Shown here: piece after piece, positions 26,004 through 34,282 of the stretch
Layout of the letters: every line of letters starts with the position of its first letter
How positions within the stretch are numbered: position 1 is the first letter of the stretch
Source: Candidatus Latescibacterota bacterium
GTDB lineage: Bacteria; Latescibacterota; MWCZ01
Length of the DNA: 64,000 bases
Assembly (NCBI GenBank): GCA_022706085.1
Contig: JAKJDF010000009.1
Coordinates: forward strand, 62,001-126,000
Direction of reading: 5' to 3'
Notes under the pieces: generated by a model
What the model was told of the DNA's origin: nothing
The model's database searches: none
The model's input: the letters and a program-made list of their open reading frames with translations, nothing else
Position numbers and translations under genes: made by a program

Positions 26004-26491
26004 GCGGGTTGTTCGATGATGTCCACGCGCTGAATCTCATCGCCCTGGCGGACCGAAAGCACCGTGTCCATGCCTTCGATCACCCGCCCGAACACGGTGT
26101 GCTTCCCGTCCAGATGCGGTTGCGGCGTGTGCGTGATGAAAAACTGGCTTCCGTTGGTTCCCGGCCCCGCGTTCGCCATGGAAAGCGCTCCGGCCACGTG
26201 CCGGTGCGGGTTACTATCCACCTCGTCGGCGAAGCGATACCCCGGGCCACCCCGCCCGTCGCCGTTCGGGCACCCGCCCTGAATGACAAACCCGGTGATC
26301 ACACGGTGGAACTTCAGCCCGTTGTAGAACCCGTCCTTCGCGAGAAACACAAAATTGTTCACGGTAACCGGCGCATCCTTCGCGAACAGCTCAAGACGAA
26401 TGTCGCCGCGCGAGGTGCGGATTTTCGCATGGTAGCATACCGCCGGGTCAATACATACCGGCGGCGGTGCGGAATAACTCCTGGGCATCAT
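26000..26491 (-). CDS. Peptidyl-prolyl cis-trans isomerase, cyclophilin type
   Basis: This 163-residue single-domain cyclophilin has [59 protein letters not shown] and [17 protein letters not shown], covering the active-site R, F, Q and H. It speeds proline isomerisation during folding. No signal peptide is seen, so it is cytoplasmic. GAAGGAGCA precedes ATG 26491; ATG 26488 is equivalent. It is the first gene of a four-gene overlapping series with the lipoprotein, ispD and ispF. Confidence 0.95.
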   Translation of the reverse strand: MMPRSYSAPPPVCIDPAVCYHAKIRTSRGDIRLELFAKDAPVTVNNFVFLAKDGFYNGLKFHRVITGFVIQGGCPNGDGRGGPGYRFADEVDSNPHRHVAGALSMANAGPGTNGSQFFITHTPQPHLDGKHTVFGRVIEGMDTVLSVRQGDEIQRVDIIEQPA

Positions 26492-26793
26492 TGCTCCTTC
26501 GAGGGGATGGATGACTGGTGAGCGGTCCTACGAAAAAGTACGGCCTTGCCAACCGGGATACCAGCGCCAACAAGAGACGGCGCGGACGTCAGCCAGCTGC
26601 CAGACTCTTTCCCGCCTTACACATGACACAGGCAACGCGGCGTCTTCGTGTCAAGGCTTCTCGCCAAAATGTTCCAATCGCGGTACGTTTTTTTTCGTGC
26701 GGGCACTCCCGCTGCGAAGTCACCACGAAAAAGCAGGGGCCCGACGATGCGGGCCCCTCCAGCGTGGTCAAGATGCGGACCGGCGGCGCGCGC
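26492..26793. other. Intergenic region between cyclophilin and ferritin-like genes
   Basis: Apart from the terminator hairpin at 26725-26757 for the gene upstream, I see no gene or clear promoter in these 302 bases. Confidence 0.5.
26725..26757 (-). terminator. Terminator of the glutamate synthase operon
   Basis: GGGGCCCG at 26736-26743 pairs with CGGGCCCC at 26750-26757 across ACGATG. Read on the minus strand, the hairpin is followed by TGCTTTTTCG. A near-identical hairpin core recurs at 33094-33123. Confidence 0.7.
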
Positions 26794-27477
26794 TTATTCA
26801 ATCCACGCGCGATCGCCCGGTTTGCCCATGTAGGGGTCAATCCACTTGAAGTTCTTCGATTCCTGCACGAGCAGCGCGGTATCGCGGTATTGTTCGATCA
26901 ACGCCTCCAGCCTCTTCAGGTGCTCCTCCTCATCAACCTTGACTTTGCCGATCAGCCAGCGGAATCCGGGATCGTCGAACTTCTCCAGCCCCATGTCGTA
27001 GTACTTTACGGCCTCCCGCTCGGTGGCGAGGTGTTGCTGCAAAAGCTCAAATGCCGTCAGATCGGGGCGTCGCTCATGGGCGACGGTGAACTTCGGTTCG
27101 CCGCCGAGTTCGGTGATCTTTGCGGAAAGCGCGTGGGCGTGGCGGCGTTCCTCAGCTCCGAAATCTCTGAGACGGGTTGCCAGTGTGGCATCTTCCACCA
27201 CGTTCACGTAACGCTCGTAATCCAGAATGGTCTGGTACTCCATCCGAAGACCTTCGTTCAGGTAGCGAACCATCTCAAACGTGCCGGCATGGGCGGCCAG
27301 AATCGCGGAAAATGACTTCCGCAGCTCCCGCAACTCGGCGCCGGTCTTTTTGAGGGCCTTCTCCAGTCCTTCGTTCTGGATGCCCTCCGCGTCGTAAAGC
27401 TTCTGGCTCTCTCTGAGCGCTCGAAGGGTTGAACCGATCAACTTGTCCAGCGCTTTCAGGGAGTTGGTGAAGTTCAT
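26794..27477 (-). CDS. Ferritin-like (rubrerythrin-type) diiron protein
   Basis: The 227-residue protein is all helical. A first metal-binding pair is formed by a glutamate near residue 80-88 and AEERRH at 109-113 (ExxH). A second is formed by E154 in LATEREAVKYYDMGLEKF and DEEEH at 182-186. This is the four-helix diiron pattern of ferritin-like and rubrerythrin families, without a rubredoxin domain. It may store iron or reduce peroxide. GAGGAG lies seven bases before the ATG. It follows the GXGXG subunit by 9 bases and ends the operon, so it may protect or supply the many Fe-S clusters of that operon; this is inference. Confidence 0.8.
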   Translation of the reverse strand: MNFTNSLKALDKLIGSTLRALRESQKLYDAEGIQNEGLEKALKKTGAELRELRKSFSAILAAHAGTFEMVRYLNEGLRMEYQTILDYERYVNVVEDATLATRLRDFGAEERRHAHALSAKITELGGEPKFTVAHERRPDLTAFELLQQHLATEREAVKYYDMGLEKFDDPGFRWLIGKVKVDEEEHLKRLEALIEQYRDTALLVQESKNFKWIDPYMGKPGDRAWIE

Positions 27478-27486
27478 GGTGGCTCC

Positions 27487-28266
27487 TCAATAGACGTACA
27501 GGCGCCCGTAGGGACGCGCTGACACCGGTGCGATCCTGACGAACCGGTCGAATTCCAGCAGTTTTTCCTTCACTGCGAATGTCTCGCAGAAATCCTCAAG
27601 AACGGGCTTCAGAAACTCGCGATCGTGTCTGTCCAGCGGAATCTGCTGCACTTCTTTCCCCAGCTTCCAGCCGTCGAGCTCCCCTCTAATATACATCACC
27701 CCGCCGTGCATACCCGAAGCGCAGTACTGCCCGACAACCGGCTTTTTGTCCGACTGCCCGATACCGAGAAGCACCTGGCACCCGCCTGCCATGTACTCGC
27801 CGTAGAAGTTCCCTGCGCACCCACCCGTTACGATGAGCGGCTGCTTATCACGGTAACCCTTCATGTGGATTCCCACGCGATAGCCCACATCGCCCCGGAT
27901 GAGAATGCGCCCACCCCGCATGCCATACCCCACCACGTCGCCGGCTTGACCGTGTATCTCGATGCGGCCTTCGTTCATCGTGTTGCCGACGCCATCCTGC
28001 GCATTGTTGTGCACGATGATGTGGGGGCCGTCGAGAAACGCGCCAAGGTCTTCCCCCGGAACGCCGTTCACGTGGATAGTAACCCCCGGAGCATGGATGC
28101 CGGTGCCGATGTACCGGTGACCCATCACGTCATTGAGAGTGATTTCTGTCGCGCCCGATCGAATGGCCGACCGCACCTGCTCGTTGAGGTGCCGGTAGGA
28201 AAGGCCTGCCGCGGAGATCACCACCGGTTCCATCACGGCCGGTGCCAACGTGGGTTCAGTTGCCAT
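27487..28266 (-). CDS. Glutamate synthase GXGXG-domain subunit (GltB3-like)
   Basis: The 259-residue protein is the stand-alone right-handed beta-helix domain that forms the C-terminal part of bacterial glutamate synthase large chains. The repeated glycine turns are visible: GAFLDGPHIIVHNNAQDGVG, GRIEIHGQAGDVVGYGMRGG, RILIRGDVGYRVGIHMKGY and GGVMYIRGELDGW. The domain is structural. In FwdC-like proteins a similar fold occurs, but the neighbours make the glutamate synthase role firm. The ATG at 28266 is chosen because GGAGG stands upstream; it overlaps the amidotransferase gene by 11 bases. Confidence 0.88.
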   Translation of the reverse strand: MATEPTLAPAVMEPVVISAAGLSYRHLNEQVRSAIRSGATEITLNDVMGHRYIGTGIHAPGVTIHVNGVPGEDLGAFLDGPHIIVHNNAQDGVGNTMNEGRIEIHGQAGDVVGYGMRGGRILIRGDVGYRVGIHMKGYRDKQPLIVTGGCAGNFYGEYMAGGCQVLLGIGQSDKKPVVGQYCASGMHGGVMYIRGELDGWKLGKEVQQIPLDRHDREFLKPVLEDFCETFAVKEKLLEFDRFVRIAPVSARPYGRLYVY

Positions 28267-29407
28267 GAACGGTGCCTCCATGCGCAACAGATGTCTTTTC
28301 CGCCGTCTCCGAATAGAGCCGCGCGATGACAGGCTGGCCAGCGACCGGGTAAAAGAGCGTGTCGAGGTCAGGACTCACCACGCGAATCGCCGATTCCTCA
28401 CTCGCCATGTAGACGGTATCTCCCCGTTCGGCCACCACCAGCGGCCGCAGTTTGACCCGGTCGTTCAGGCCGATGAGGCCCCCGTTGTACCCAAACAAAA
28501 ACGCGAACGGGCCGTTCAGCGCTGCCGAGGCGTACGTCTGGCGGAGCGCGGTTGCCTCTGCAGCCTCGTCCGGTGGCATCCGGTCGATGTCCTGCCAGAA
28601 CGGTGGAGCCATCACCGTGGCCGCCTGTTCGAACGAAAGCCCGTGCCGGCGGACAAGGAGATCAAATATGTACGCCACCACTTCGGTATCGGTCATCAGC
28701 GTGCAGGCATAGCCGAAGCTTTCAAGATAGCGCCGGTTGATACCGTAGCTGGATATCTCGCCGTTGTGCACGATGGACCAGTCGAGCAGAGTGAACGGGT
28801 GCGCGCCGCCCCACCAGCCCGGAGTGTTTGTCGGAAAGCGATTGTGTGCCGTCCACAGGTACGCTTCGTACTCCTGCAGGCAGAAGAACTCCGCCAGGTC
28901 CTCCGGGAACCCCACCCCCTTGAACGCCCCCATATTCCGACCGCTGGAAACGACGTACGCGCCCTCGATTTTCGCGTTGATCCGCATGACGAGACGTACC
29001 ATGTATTCGTCCGCATCGCGTTCCTCCACGTCTGGTGCGTGGCAGAAATACCGGCGGAACTCAGGGTACTCCGTCACGGTGCCGTTGGGGTGCACCGGTA
29101 TCGTTTCCGCATGCTCGGTTTCCAGGGTGTTCCGGATCAACGCTTCTGTTTCCGCGATCGCGCGTTCGTCGTCATACATGATGTGCAACGCATACGCGTC
29201 GGCGTGTTCTGGATAAATCCCGTACGCCGCAAACCCGCCGCCCAGCCCGTTGCCACGATCGTGCATGTTGGCGATGGAACGAATGATCGCGTCGCCCGAC
29301 ACTCTCGTTCCATCGCGATTGATGAAGCCGATGATACCGCACGCGGAGATGTCCTTCTCCTGATGCGGACGCCGGATGAAGTGGCGGTTTCCTCTCATTG
29401 ATGGCAT
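28256..29407 (-). CDS. Glutamate synthase glutaminase subunit (class II amidotransferase, GltB1-like)
   Basis: The 383-residue protein has SACGIIGFINRDG with a class II nucleophile cysteine at residue 23. HNRFPTNTPGWWGGAHPF and DWSIVHNGEISSYGINRRYL form the glutamine-binding and oxyanion region. It releases ammonia from glutamine for transfer to 2-oxoglutarate on the FMN subunit. The first 22 residues would have to be removed to expose the cysteine, as in other members. ATG 29407 has GAAGGAGAA upstream. It lies between the flavoprotein and the GXGXG subunit. Confidence 0.9.
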   Translation of the reverse strand: MPSMRGNRHFIRRPHQEKDISACGIIGFINRDGTRVSGDAIIRSIANMHDRGNGLGGGFAAYGIYPEHADAYALHIMYDDERAIAETEALIRNTLETEHAETIPVHPNGTVTEYPEFRRYFCHAPDVEERDADEYMVRLVMRINAKIEGAYVVSSGRNMGAFKGVGFPEDLAEFFCLQEYEAYLWTAHNRFPTNTPGWWGGAHPFTLLDWSIVHNGEISSYGINRRYLESFGYACTLMTDTEVVAYIFDLLVRRHGLSFEQAATVMAPPFWQDIDRMPPDEAAEATALRQTYASAALNGPFAFLFGYNGGLIGLNDRVKLRPLVVAERGDTVYMASEESAIRVVSPDLDTLFYPVAGQPVIARLYSETAEKTSVAHGGTVHGN

Positions 29408-29444
29408 GCCCCGTGTTCTCCTTCGATCCGCGGGTGACTGGTTC

Positions 29445-30701
29445 TTATTGCGGGCGCGTGAACATGTCCGCGCGAATTTCGGCGGGCAGGTGCGCCACAC
29501 CGAAATGTGGCGACAACAGGTGCTCCTTGAATGGCGTTACGTCGATGCGTTTTTCCATCAGATGGCGAAAAATGCCGGCCCGATCAACATCCTTGACGAA
29601 AATCGCCCCGGTAATGCGCCCGTTTTTGATGATCACCTTTCGGTAGATCTTCCGGGGCGGATCGACGTATTTGAGCACCTCCCCGTCGCGTTCATCTTTC
29701 ACGAACCCGTAGCTGATGACCTGAACGCCACCGAACTGCATGGCATTCAGGGCCAACGCGCCCCCGTACCGCCGGCGCTTCCCCGCCATGTTGTACCCCG
29801 CGATCATCCCTTGCGTGGAAGCGACCGGAATGACGGGAATCGGCATCGTTATGCCGGTGACAATCTCCGGTCCCTGCGCGCAATCCCCCGCGGCATAGAT
29901 GTGCTCCGCGCTCGTTTCCATGTGCTCGTTGACCACTATGCCGCGGTCGGTCGTGATTCCGGCGTCCTTTGCAAGATCGATGTTGGGGCGCACGCCGACT
30001 GCGATTACGAGCAGATCGCAGGGAATCGTTCCCCCGCTGCGCAGCTTGCACTCCGTGGGATGGCCGTCACTGCTGATAATCAGATCAATCGTGTCGCCGG
30101 TATGAACGGCGATACCTTCGTCGGCAAGTTCTTTCGCGATGGTCTGGCTGGATTCCGTGTCCAGCGCCATCGGCAATACAGTATCAGCCATTTCGACCAC
30201 AGCCACGTCAAGCCCCATGTGCCGTAGCGCCTCGGCGCACTGGAGGCCGATCAGTCCGGCACCCAGAACGACCGCGTTGCGTCGGCCCTCACACGCGGCT
30301 TTCAGCTTTTTCGCATCCTCGAGTGTGATGAATGAGTGATACGCAACGTCCTGCAGGCCATTCAGGGGCGGCACAAACGGTTTTCCGCCTGTGGCGATGA
30401 GCAGCCTGTCATAGGGCGTCTCGTCTTCCCCGGTGGATACGGTATGCAACCCCGGATTGATCCTGGTTACGGTCCGCCCGAGCATCGTCCGCACGCGCAT
30501 CCGCTTGTAGAAATCCCAGTCGCGAAGGTACACCATCGGTTCCCGCACCATCCCGGCCAGCATTTCGTGAATCATCGCCCGGCTGTACACGTGTTGCGGT
30601 TCCCGGCTGATGACGGTGATCTCCGCATCCTGATCAGTTCGCCTGATCGCCTCGACAGCGAACAGAGCTGCAAACGAGTTCCCGATGATCACGTGGTTCA
30701 T
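29445..30701 (-). CDS. FAD/NAD(P)-dependent oxidoreductase of the glutamate synthase operon
   Basis: The 418-residue flavoprotein opens MNHVIIGNSFAALFAVEAIR, a modified FAD dinucleotide-binding site. A second Rossmann motif is VVLGAGLIGLQCAEALRHMG for NAD(P)H, and IYAAGDCAQGPEIVTG is the FAD ribityl-binding region. It resembles NADH oxidase and nitrite reductase-type pyridine nucleotide-disulfide reductases. In this operon it should pass electrons from NAD(P)H to the ferredoxin-like subunit. It overlaps the ferredoxin gene by 4 bases and precedes the amidotransferase by 37. Confidence 0.9.
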   Translation of the reverse strand: MNHVIIGNSFAALFAVEAIRRTDQDAEITVISREPQHVYSRAMIHEMLAGMVREPMVYLRDWDFYKRMRVRTMLGRTVTRINPGLHTVSTGEDETPYDRLLIATGGKPFVPPLNGLQDVAYHSFITLEDAKKLKAACEGRRNAVVLGAGLIGLQCAEALRHMGLDVAVVEMADTVLPMALDTESSQTIAKELADEGIAVHTGDTIDLIISSDGHPTECKLRSGGTIPCDLLVIAVGVRPNIDLAKDAGITTDRGIVVNEHMETSAEHIYAAGDCAQGPEIVTGITMPIPVIPVASTQGMIAGYNMAGKRRRYGGALALNAMQFGGVQVISYGFVKDERDGEVLKYVDPPRKIYRKVIIKNGRITGAIFVKDVDRAGIFRHLMEKRIDVTPFKEHLLSPHFGVAHLPAEIRADMFTRPQ

Positions 30702-31234
30702 TGGTCGTCTCTGTCTTCAAAAACGAGGGCATTTGTCGGACACACCCAGACACAGGCGGGGAGCTCCCGTTCAGGGCAAAGGTCGCAGTGATGGTTAATG
30801 CCGTTGAACGCAACGGCAGGCACGTTCGAACGAGCAGGATTCCGTGAGATCGCGCCGTACCGGCACGCCATCACGCACATCCAGCAGCCGACGCACTTAT
30901 CCTCCTGCACCAGAACGCGCCCATCCTCGGCAACGTACAGCGAGCCGTTCTTGCATGCGAGCACGCAATCAGGTTCCTCGCAGTGCCGGCAATTCGTGCT
31001 GAGCGAGAGGTACCCGGCCGTCTGCACCAGAGTCCGGTTGAGAGGCTTGGGAACGCCCGCGGCCCGGGCTTCCGCCGGATCGCAGATCGTCCGGCTGTCC
31101 TCGCGATTGAAACGGAGTCCCTCCACGTGGTACGCCGCGGAAGGAAGCTTCGTCTCGGAATGCTCGACGATGCAGGCAACTTCGCAGAGATGGCAGTTGA
31201 TGCACCGTTCTTCTCTGGGGTACACGCGCTTCAT
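30698..31234 (-). CDS. Ferredoxin-like subunit with four Fe-S cysteine motifs
   Basis: The 178-residue protein has four cysteine groups: CINCHLCEVAC at 11-21, CRHCEEPDCVLAC near the middle, CVGCWMCVMAC, and CDLCPERELPACVWVC near the C-terminus. This resembles DmsB/HycB-type polyferredoxins that wire a flavoprotein to a catalytic subunit. It starts two bases after the FMN subunit's stop and overlaps the flavoprotein by 4 bases. It most likely carries electrons between those two proteins. Confidence 0.9.
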   Translation of the reverse strand: MKRVYPREERCINCHLCEVACIVEHSETKLPSAAYHVEGLRFNREDSRTICDPAEARAAGVPKPLNRTLVQTAGYLSLSTNCRHCEEPDCVLACKNGSLYVAEDGRVLVQEDKCVGCWMCVMACRYGAISRNPARSNVPAVAFNGINHHCDLCPERELPACVWVCPTNALVFEDRDDQ

Positions 31235-31236
31235 CG

Positions 31237-32784
31237 TCAGAGCCCTGCCTGTTGGATGCCAAGAGTGTCCAGTTCGACCTGAGTCATGCCGACTCCCCGG
31301 AGTTTGAGCCGATTTCCACGGAGGCTTTCAATGGAGTTCAACCCCATCATCCCGAGCATCTCTTTGATCTCGTGCGCCCAGCCGTGCAGCAGGTTCGTCA
31401 ATCGCTCCGCCGCTACCTCCGGCTGCAGTCGGGGAGCCAGGTCCGGACGGTTGGTGGTAATGCCCCACGAGCAGCGCCCGCGGTGGCATTGCTGGCATGC
31501 CGTGCACCCCACCGCCACCATCGCCGCGGTGCCGATGTAAAACGCATCCGCACCCAGCGCGAGGCCTTTGATCACGTCCGCGGAGCTCCGAATGCCTCCC
31601 GCCGCGATCAGCGAAGCCTGGTGCCGAATGCCTTCCTCGCGAAGCCGCTGGTCAACCTGCGCCAGCGCCACCTCAACGGGGATGCCGACGTGGTCCCGTA
31701 TCACGGCAGGAGCCGCTCCCGTTCCACCGCGAAAACCGTCAACCACCACGATGTCAGCGCCGGCGCGGACGATGCCGCTTGCGATGGCGGCGACGTTGTG
31801 AACTGCCGCGATCTTGACGCTCACCGGCCGCGTGTACTCCGTGGCCTCTTTGAGGCCGTAGATGAGAAGGCGCAGGTCTTCAATCGAGTAGATGTCGTGT
31901 TGCGGCGCGGGGCTCAGGGCGTCACTGCCTTCCGGGATCATGCGCGTGCGCGAGACGTCCCACGTCACTTTTTCCCCCGGCAGATGCCCTCCTATGCCCG
32001 GTTTGGCTCCCTGCCCGATCTTGATCTCGCAGGCCGCGGCGTTGCTGAGATAATCGAGACTCACCCCGAACCGGCCGGAGGCGATCTGCACGATCGCATG
32101 GTCACCGTACTGGCGGAGATCGGGGTGCAGGCCGCCCTCTCCGGTGTTGAAATACGTGCCGGCTTCCTTTGCCGCCATGGCAAGACCGCGCTGGAAGTTG
32201 AACGAAATGGCTCCGAACGACATCGGGGCGAAAATAACCGGCAATTCCGCCTTCAGGTTCGGGTACACTTCCGGCGGATTCGTGTGTCGCTCCGGCTTCT
32301 TCCCGATGTACGCGCGCAACTCCATCGGTTCGCGCAGCGGATCAATGCTGGGGTTTGTAACCTGCGACGCGTCAATCACCATACGGTCGAAATAGGAGAC
32401 ATACTCACGGTCGTTCCCGAGCCCTGTCAGGCTTACCGCGCCGGAATCCGCCTGTTTGTACACAGTGCGGATTGTCTTCTGCTTCCAGTTGTCGTTATCA
32501 CGAAAACCGGCGCCCCATTTCGTCATCCGGATGGCGCTTGTCGGGCACATGAATTCGCACCGGCGGCAGTTTACGCAGTTCTCATGAACGTTGTAGACAC
32601 CGTGGCGATACGGATCGTAAAACGTGCAGTCGTAAGGACACTGACGCACGCAGACAAGGCAGCGGATGCACTTGTCGTCGTCGCGTTCCACGTGATATTC
32701 GGGGTACCCGTGATACCAGTCGCCCGGTTCAGGACGGCGCAAACCAAGCGCCACGCGGGCATTGGGTTCTTCGTAGTATTCCAT
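31237..32784 (-). CDS. gltB: Glutamate synthase FMN-binding subunit, archaeal type (GltB2-like)
   Basis: The 515-residue protein begins with a two-cluster ferredoxin module (CIRCLVCVRQCPYDC and CVNCRRCEFMCPTSA). The FMN TIM-barrel follows: APMSFGAISFNFQRGLAMAA, NTGEGG, IKIGQGAKPGIGGHLPG, VVVDGFRGGTGAAP and AAGGIRSSADVIKGLALGAD. CTACQQCHRGRCSWGI near the C-terminus binds the 3Fe-4S cluster. It reduces 2-iminoglutarate to glutamate. GGAGGGCAC precedes the ATG and this is the first gene of a six-gene operon. Bacterial GltB fuses these parts; here they are separate, as in archaea and Thermotoga. Confidence 0.93.
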   Translation of the reverse strand: MEYYEEPNARVALGLRRPEPGDWYHGYPEYHVERDDDKCIRCLVCVRQCPYDCTFYDPYRHGVYNVHENCVNCRRCEFMCPTSAIRMTKWGAGFRDNDNWKQKTIRTVYKQADSGAVSLTGLGNDREYVSYFDRMVIDASQVTNPSIDPLREPMELRAYIGKKPERHTNPPEVYPNLKAELPVIFAPMSFGAISFNFQRGLAMAAKEAGTYFNTGEGGLHPDLRQYGDHAIVQIASGRFGVSLDYLSNAAACEIKIGQGAKPGIGGHLPGEKVTWDVSRTRMIPEGSDALSPAPQHDIYSIEDLRLLIYGLKEATEYTRPVSVKIAAVHNVAAIASGIVRAGADIVVVDGFRGGTGAAPAVIRDHVGIPVEVALAQVDQRLREEGIRHQASLIAAGGIRSSADVIKGLALGADAFYIGTAAMVAVGCTACQQCHRGRCSWGITTNRPDLAPRLQPEVAAERLTNLLHGWAHEIKEMLGMMGLNSIESLRGNRLKLRGVGMTQVELDTLGIQQAGL

Positions 32785-33218
32785 GTGCCCTCCACTGATT
32801 CGGGGTGAGCCCCCGAACAGGTGATCTCTTCAATGAAAACGGTCGTTCAGCGAGCGCATGCCGGTGCGCCGCGCGATGTCCAGAACAACCGAACCGATCC
32901 GGTGCGAAACCGCGCCCGCGCCCGCCGTTCAGAATGGCTCCCGACCGGGACATTCCGCGGTTGAGCGGTCATCCTGGACGGAGCAACGAATCTCTTCGCA
33001 GGGTACGCACATACGGCGCCTCCACGTTCTCGACGTGGCAAACCCTTTGAAATGCCGAAATCACGCCATGGTTGGGCCATCGTTGCACCCGTGTCAAAGG
33101 GCCCGACGAAGCGGGCCCTTTGATCACCACCGGTGTACAGCATCGTTCGTACCCGTCGTTCTGATACATTCCCCGCCGGCGTGTCAAAGCCGGATCAAGA
33201 ACGGCGCGCGAAGTGCCC
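32785..33218. other. Intergenic region upstream of the glutamate synthase operon
   Basis: No gene is supported in these 434 bases. They should contain the leftward promoter of the glutamate synthase operon, but I see no strong -35/-10 pair. A very strong hairpin at 33094-33123 marks the end of the outer-membrane protein gene. Confidence 0.5.
33094..33123 (-). terminator. Strong hairpin, probable terminator of the outer-membrane protein gene
   Basis: TCAAAGGGCCCG at 33094-33105 and CGGGCCCTTTGA at 33112-33123 form a perfect 12-base stem with loop ACGAAG. No long T run follows. The core GGGCCCGACGAnGCGGGCCC is shared with the hairpin at 26736. Confidence 0.6.
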
Positions 33219-33950
33219 TCAAAAGGCGTAGCTTACACTTACTCCACCGCAAAATCCGAAAGCATCGCTGTTCACCGCGTCTTCGAAAATCAGAATCGGT
33301 GACAGGAACGGCGTGAGCGTTGCACGGCCCACGGGGATGGTAGTCGCGGCACGCAGGGTAAGGTCCTGCGGACCGGTGAACGTGCTGTTGGCCGCAAACC
33401 CTAGTCCTGCGCTGAGTTCGACGGGGAATCCGCCCACCGACACGGAGTGGGAGGCCGCGGCCAGAAAATACCACCCGTCCGCCTCTGCGTTGGAATCGTC
33501 CAGCCACTTCGTGTCGTAGTACGCGGTCAGGGTTGGCTCGAAGGGAATCTCCACGAATGCTGCGCTGGCGAACAACTCCGCGGTTGAGGCAATGGAGTTG
33601 TTTGGCAGATAGTAATATGTCCCACCGGCCGACGCCTCGATGCCGCGAACGAGTGGCCGGGAATAACTGACCGTGAAGTCCATCTCATCCGCCGCATCTG
33701 TAGTGCCGCGGTCGAGGAGTGCGGCACTGCCCCAGATGCCGGCAGATAGCCCGTTCTCCGCCGTTGCGGTAAGAGCCGGCTGCACGGGGAGCTTTGCACC
33801 TCCCAGGAGATCGTACCCGCGCCAGAAATAGTGGCTTGCGCCGCTCACGTCTGCAGTGATACGTAACGGGGAAGCGCTCGCCGCCGATACGGTGGCACCC
33901 AATACCGCGCCGGCAAGAACCGAGCACACGGACCTCACCCTGTTTTTCAT
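33219..33950 (-). CDS. Outer-membrane beta-barrel protein, TorF-like putative porin
   Basis: This 243-residue protein has a signal peptide (SVLAGAVLGATVSAASASP), then SHYFWRGYDLLGG, a phrase typical of TorF-family putative porins. Alternating hydrophobic strands follow and the C-terminus ends in GGVSVSYAF, with the terminal phenylalanine expected for insertion by BamA. It is probably a small outer-membrane channel of unknown selectivity. It is monocistronic by spacing. Confidence 0.75.
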   Translation of the reverse strand: MKNRVRSVCSVLAGAVLGATVSAASASPLRITADVSGASHYFWRGYDLLGGAKLPVQPALTATAENGLSAGIWGSAALLDRGTTDAADEMDFTVSYSRPLVRGIEASAGGTYYYLPNNSIASTAELFASAAFVEIPFEPTLTAYYDTKWLDDSNAEADGWYFLAAASHSVSVGGFPVELSAGLGFAANSTFTGPQDLTLRAATTIPVGRATLTPFLSPILIFEDAVNSDAFGFCGGVSVSYAF

Positions 33951-34095
33951 CCTTTCCTCCGCTGTTTGTCCGGGGTTTTCACGCTACACACCCTCTTTAA
34001 TGATCGGCATCGCACGTTGCAGGTCAGTTTCGTCAACGTTAAATCGCCGTAAAAACTGCGGGCCAGGTGTTCCCGTCGGTACGGAGCGGACCACC

Positions 34096-34117
34096 GGGTG
34101 TACGTTACCGTACACCC
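34096..34117. repeat. Perfect inverted repeat (operator- or hairpin-like)
   Basis: GGGTGTACG at 34096-34104 and CGTACACCC at 34109-34117 flank TTAC. It lies in the divergent promoter region about 165 bases before the downstream gene. Confidence 0.6.
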
Positions 34118-34180
34118 CGCGGGAATAGTCTCTCACGCGCCGGTTTCTGACTGCAGGCGGGCGCGAAGGAACGCGAATTG

Positions 34181-34197
34181 CTTTTCTAGAAGAAAAG
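34181..34197. repeat. Perfect inverted repeat overlapping a Shine-Dalgarno-like site
   Basis: CTTTTCT-AGA-AGAAAAG is a 7-base perfect inverted repeat. Its right arm runs into AAAAGGAG, which stands five bases before a TTG that opens the longer form of the next gene. It could control access to that ribosome site. Confidence 0.5.
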
Positions 34198-34282
34198 GAG
34201 TACATTGTCAACGAGCAGCACGCGTGATGTGCGCGCGTACGCGGGCAAGCGTGCCGGCGTGCCCTGCAGGCGGAGGCTTCCC

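Larger units (their letters stand above)
33951..34282. other. Intergenic region with two perfect palindromes
   Basis: This 332-base region separates the divergent outer-membrane and secreted-protein genes. It carries the inverted repeats at 34096-34117 and 34181-34197, listed separately, and no supported gene. Confidence 0.5.
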
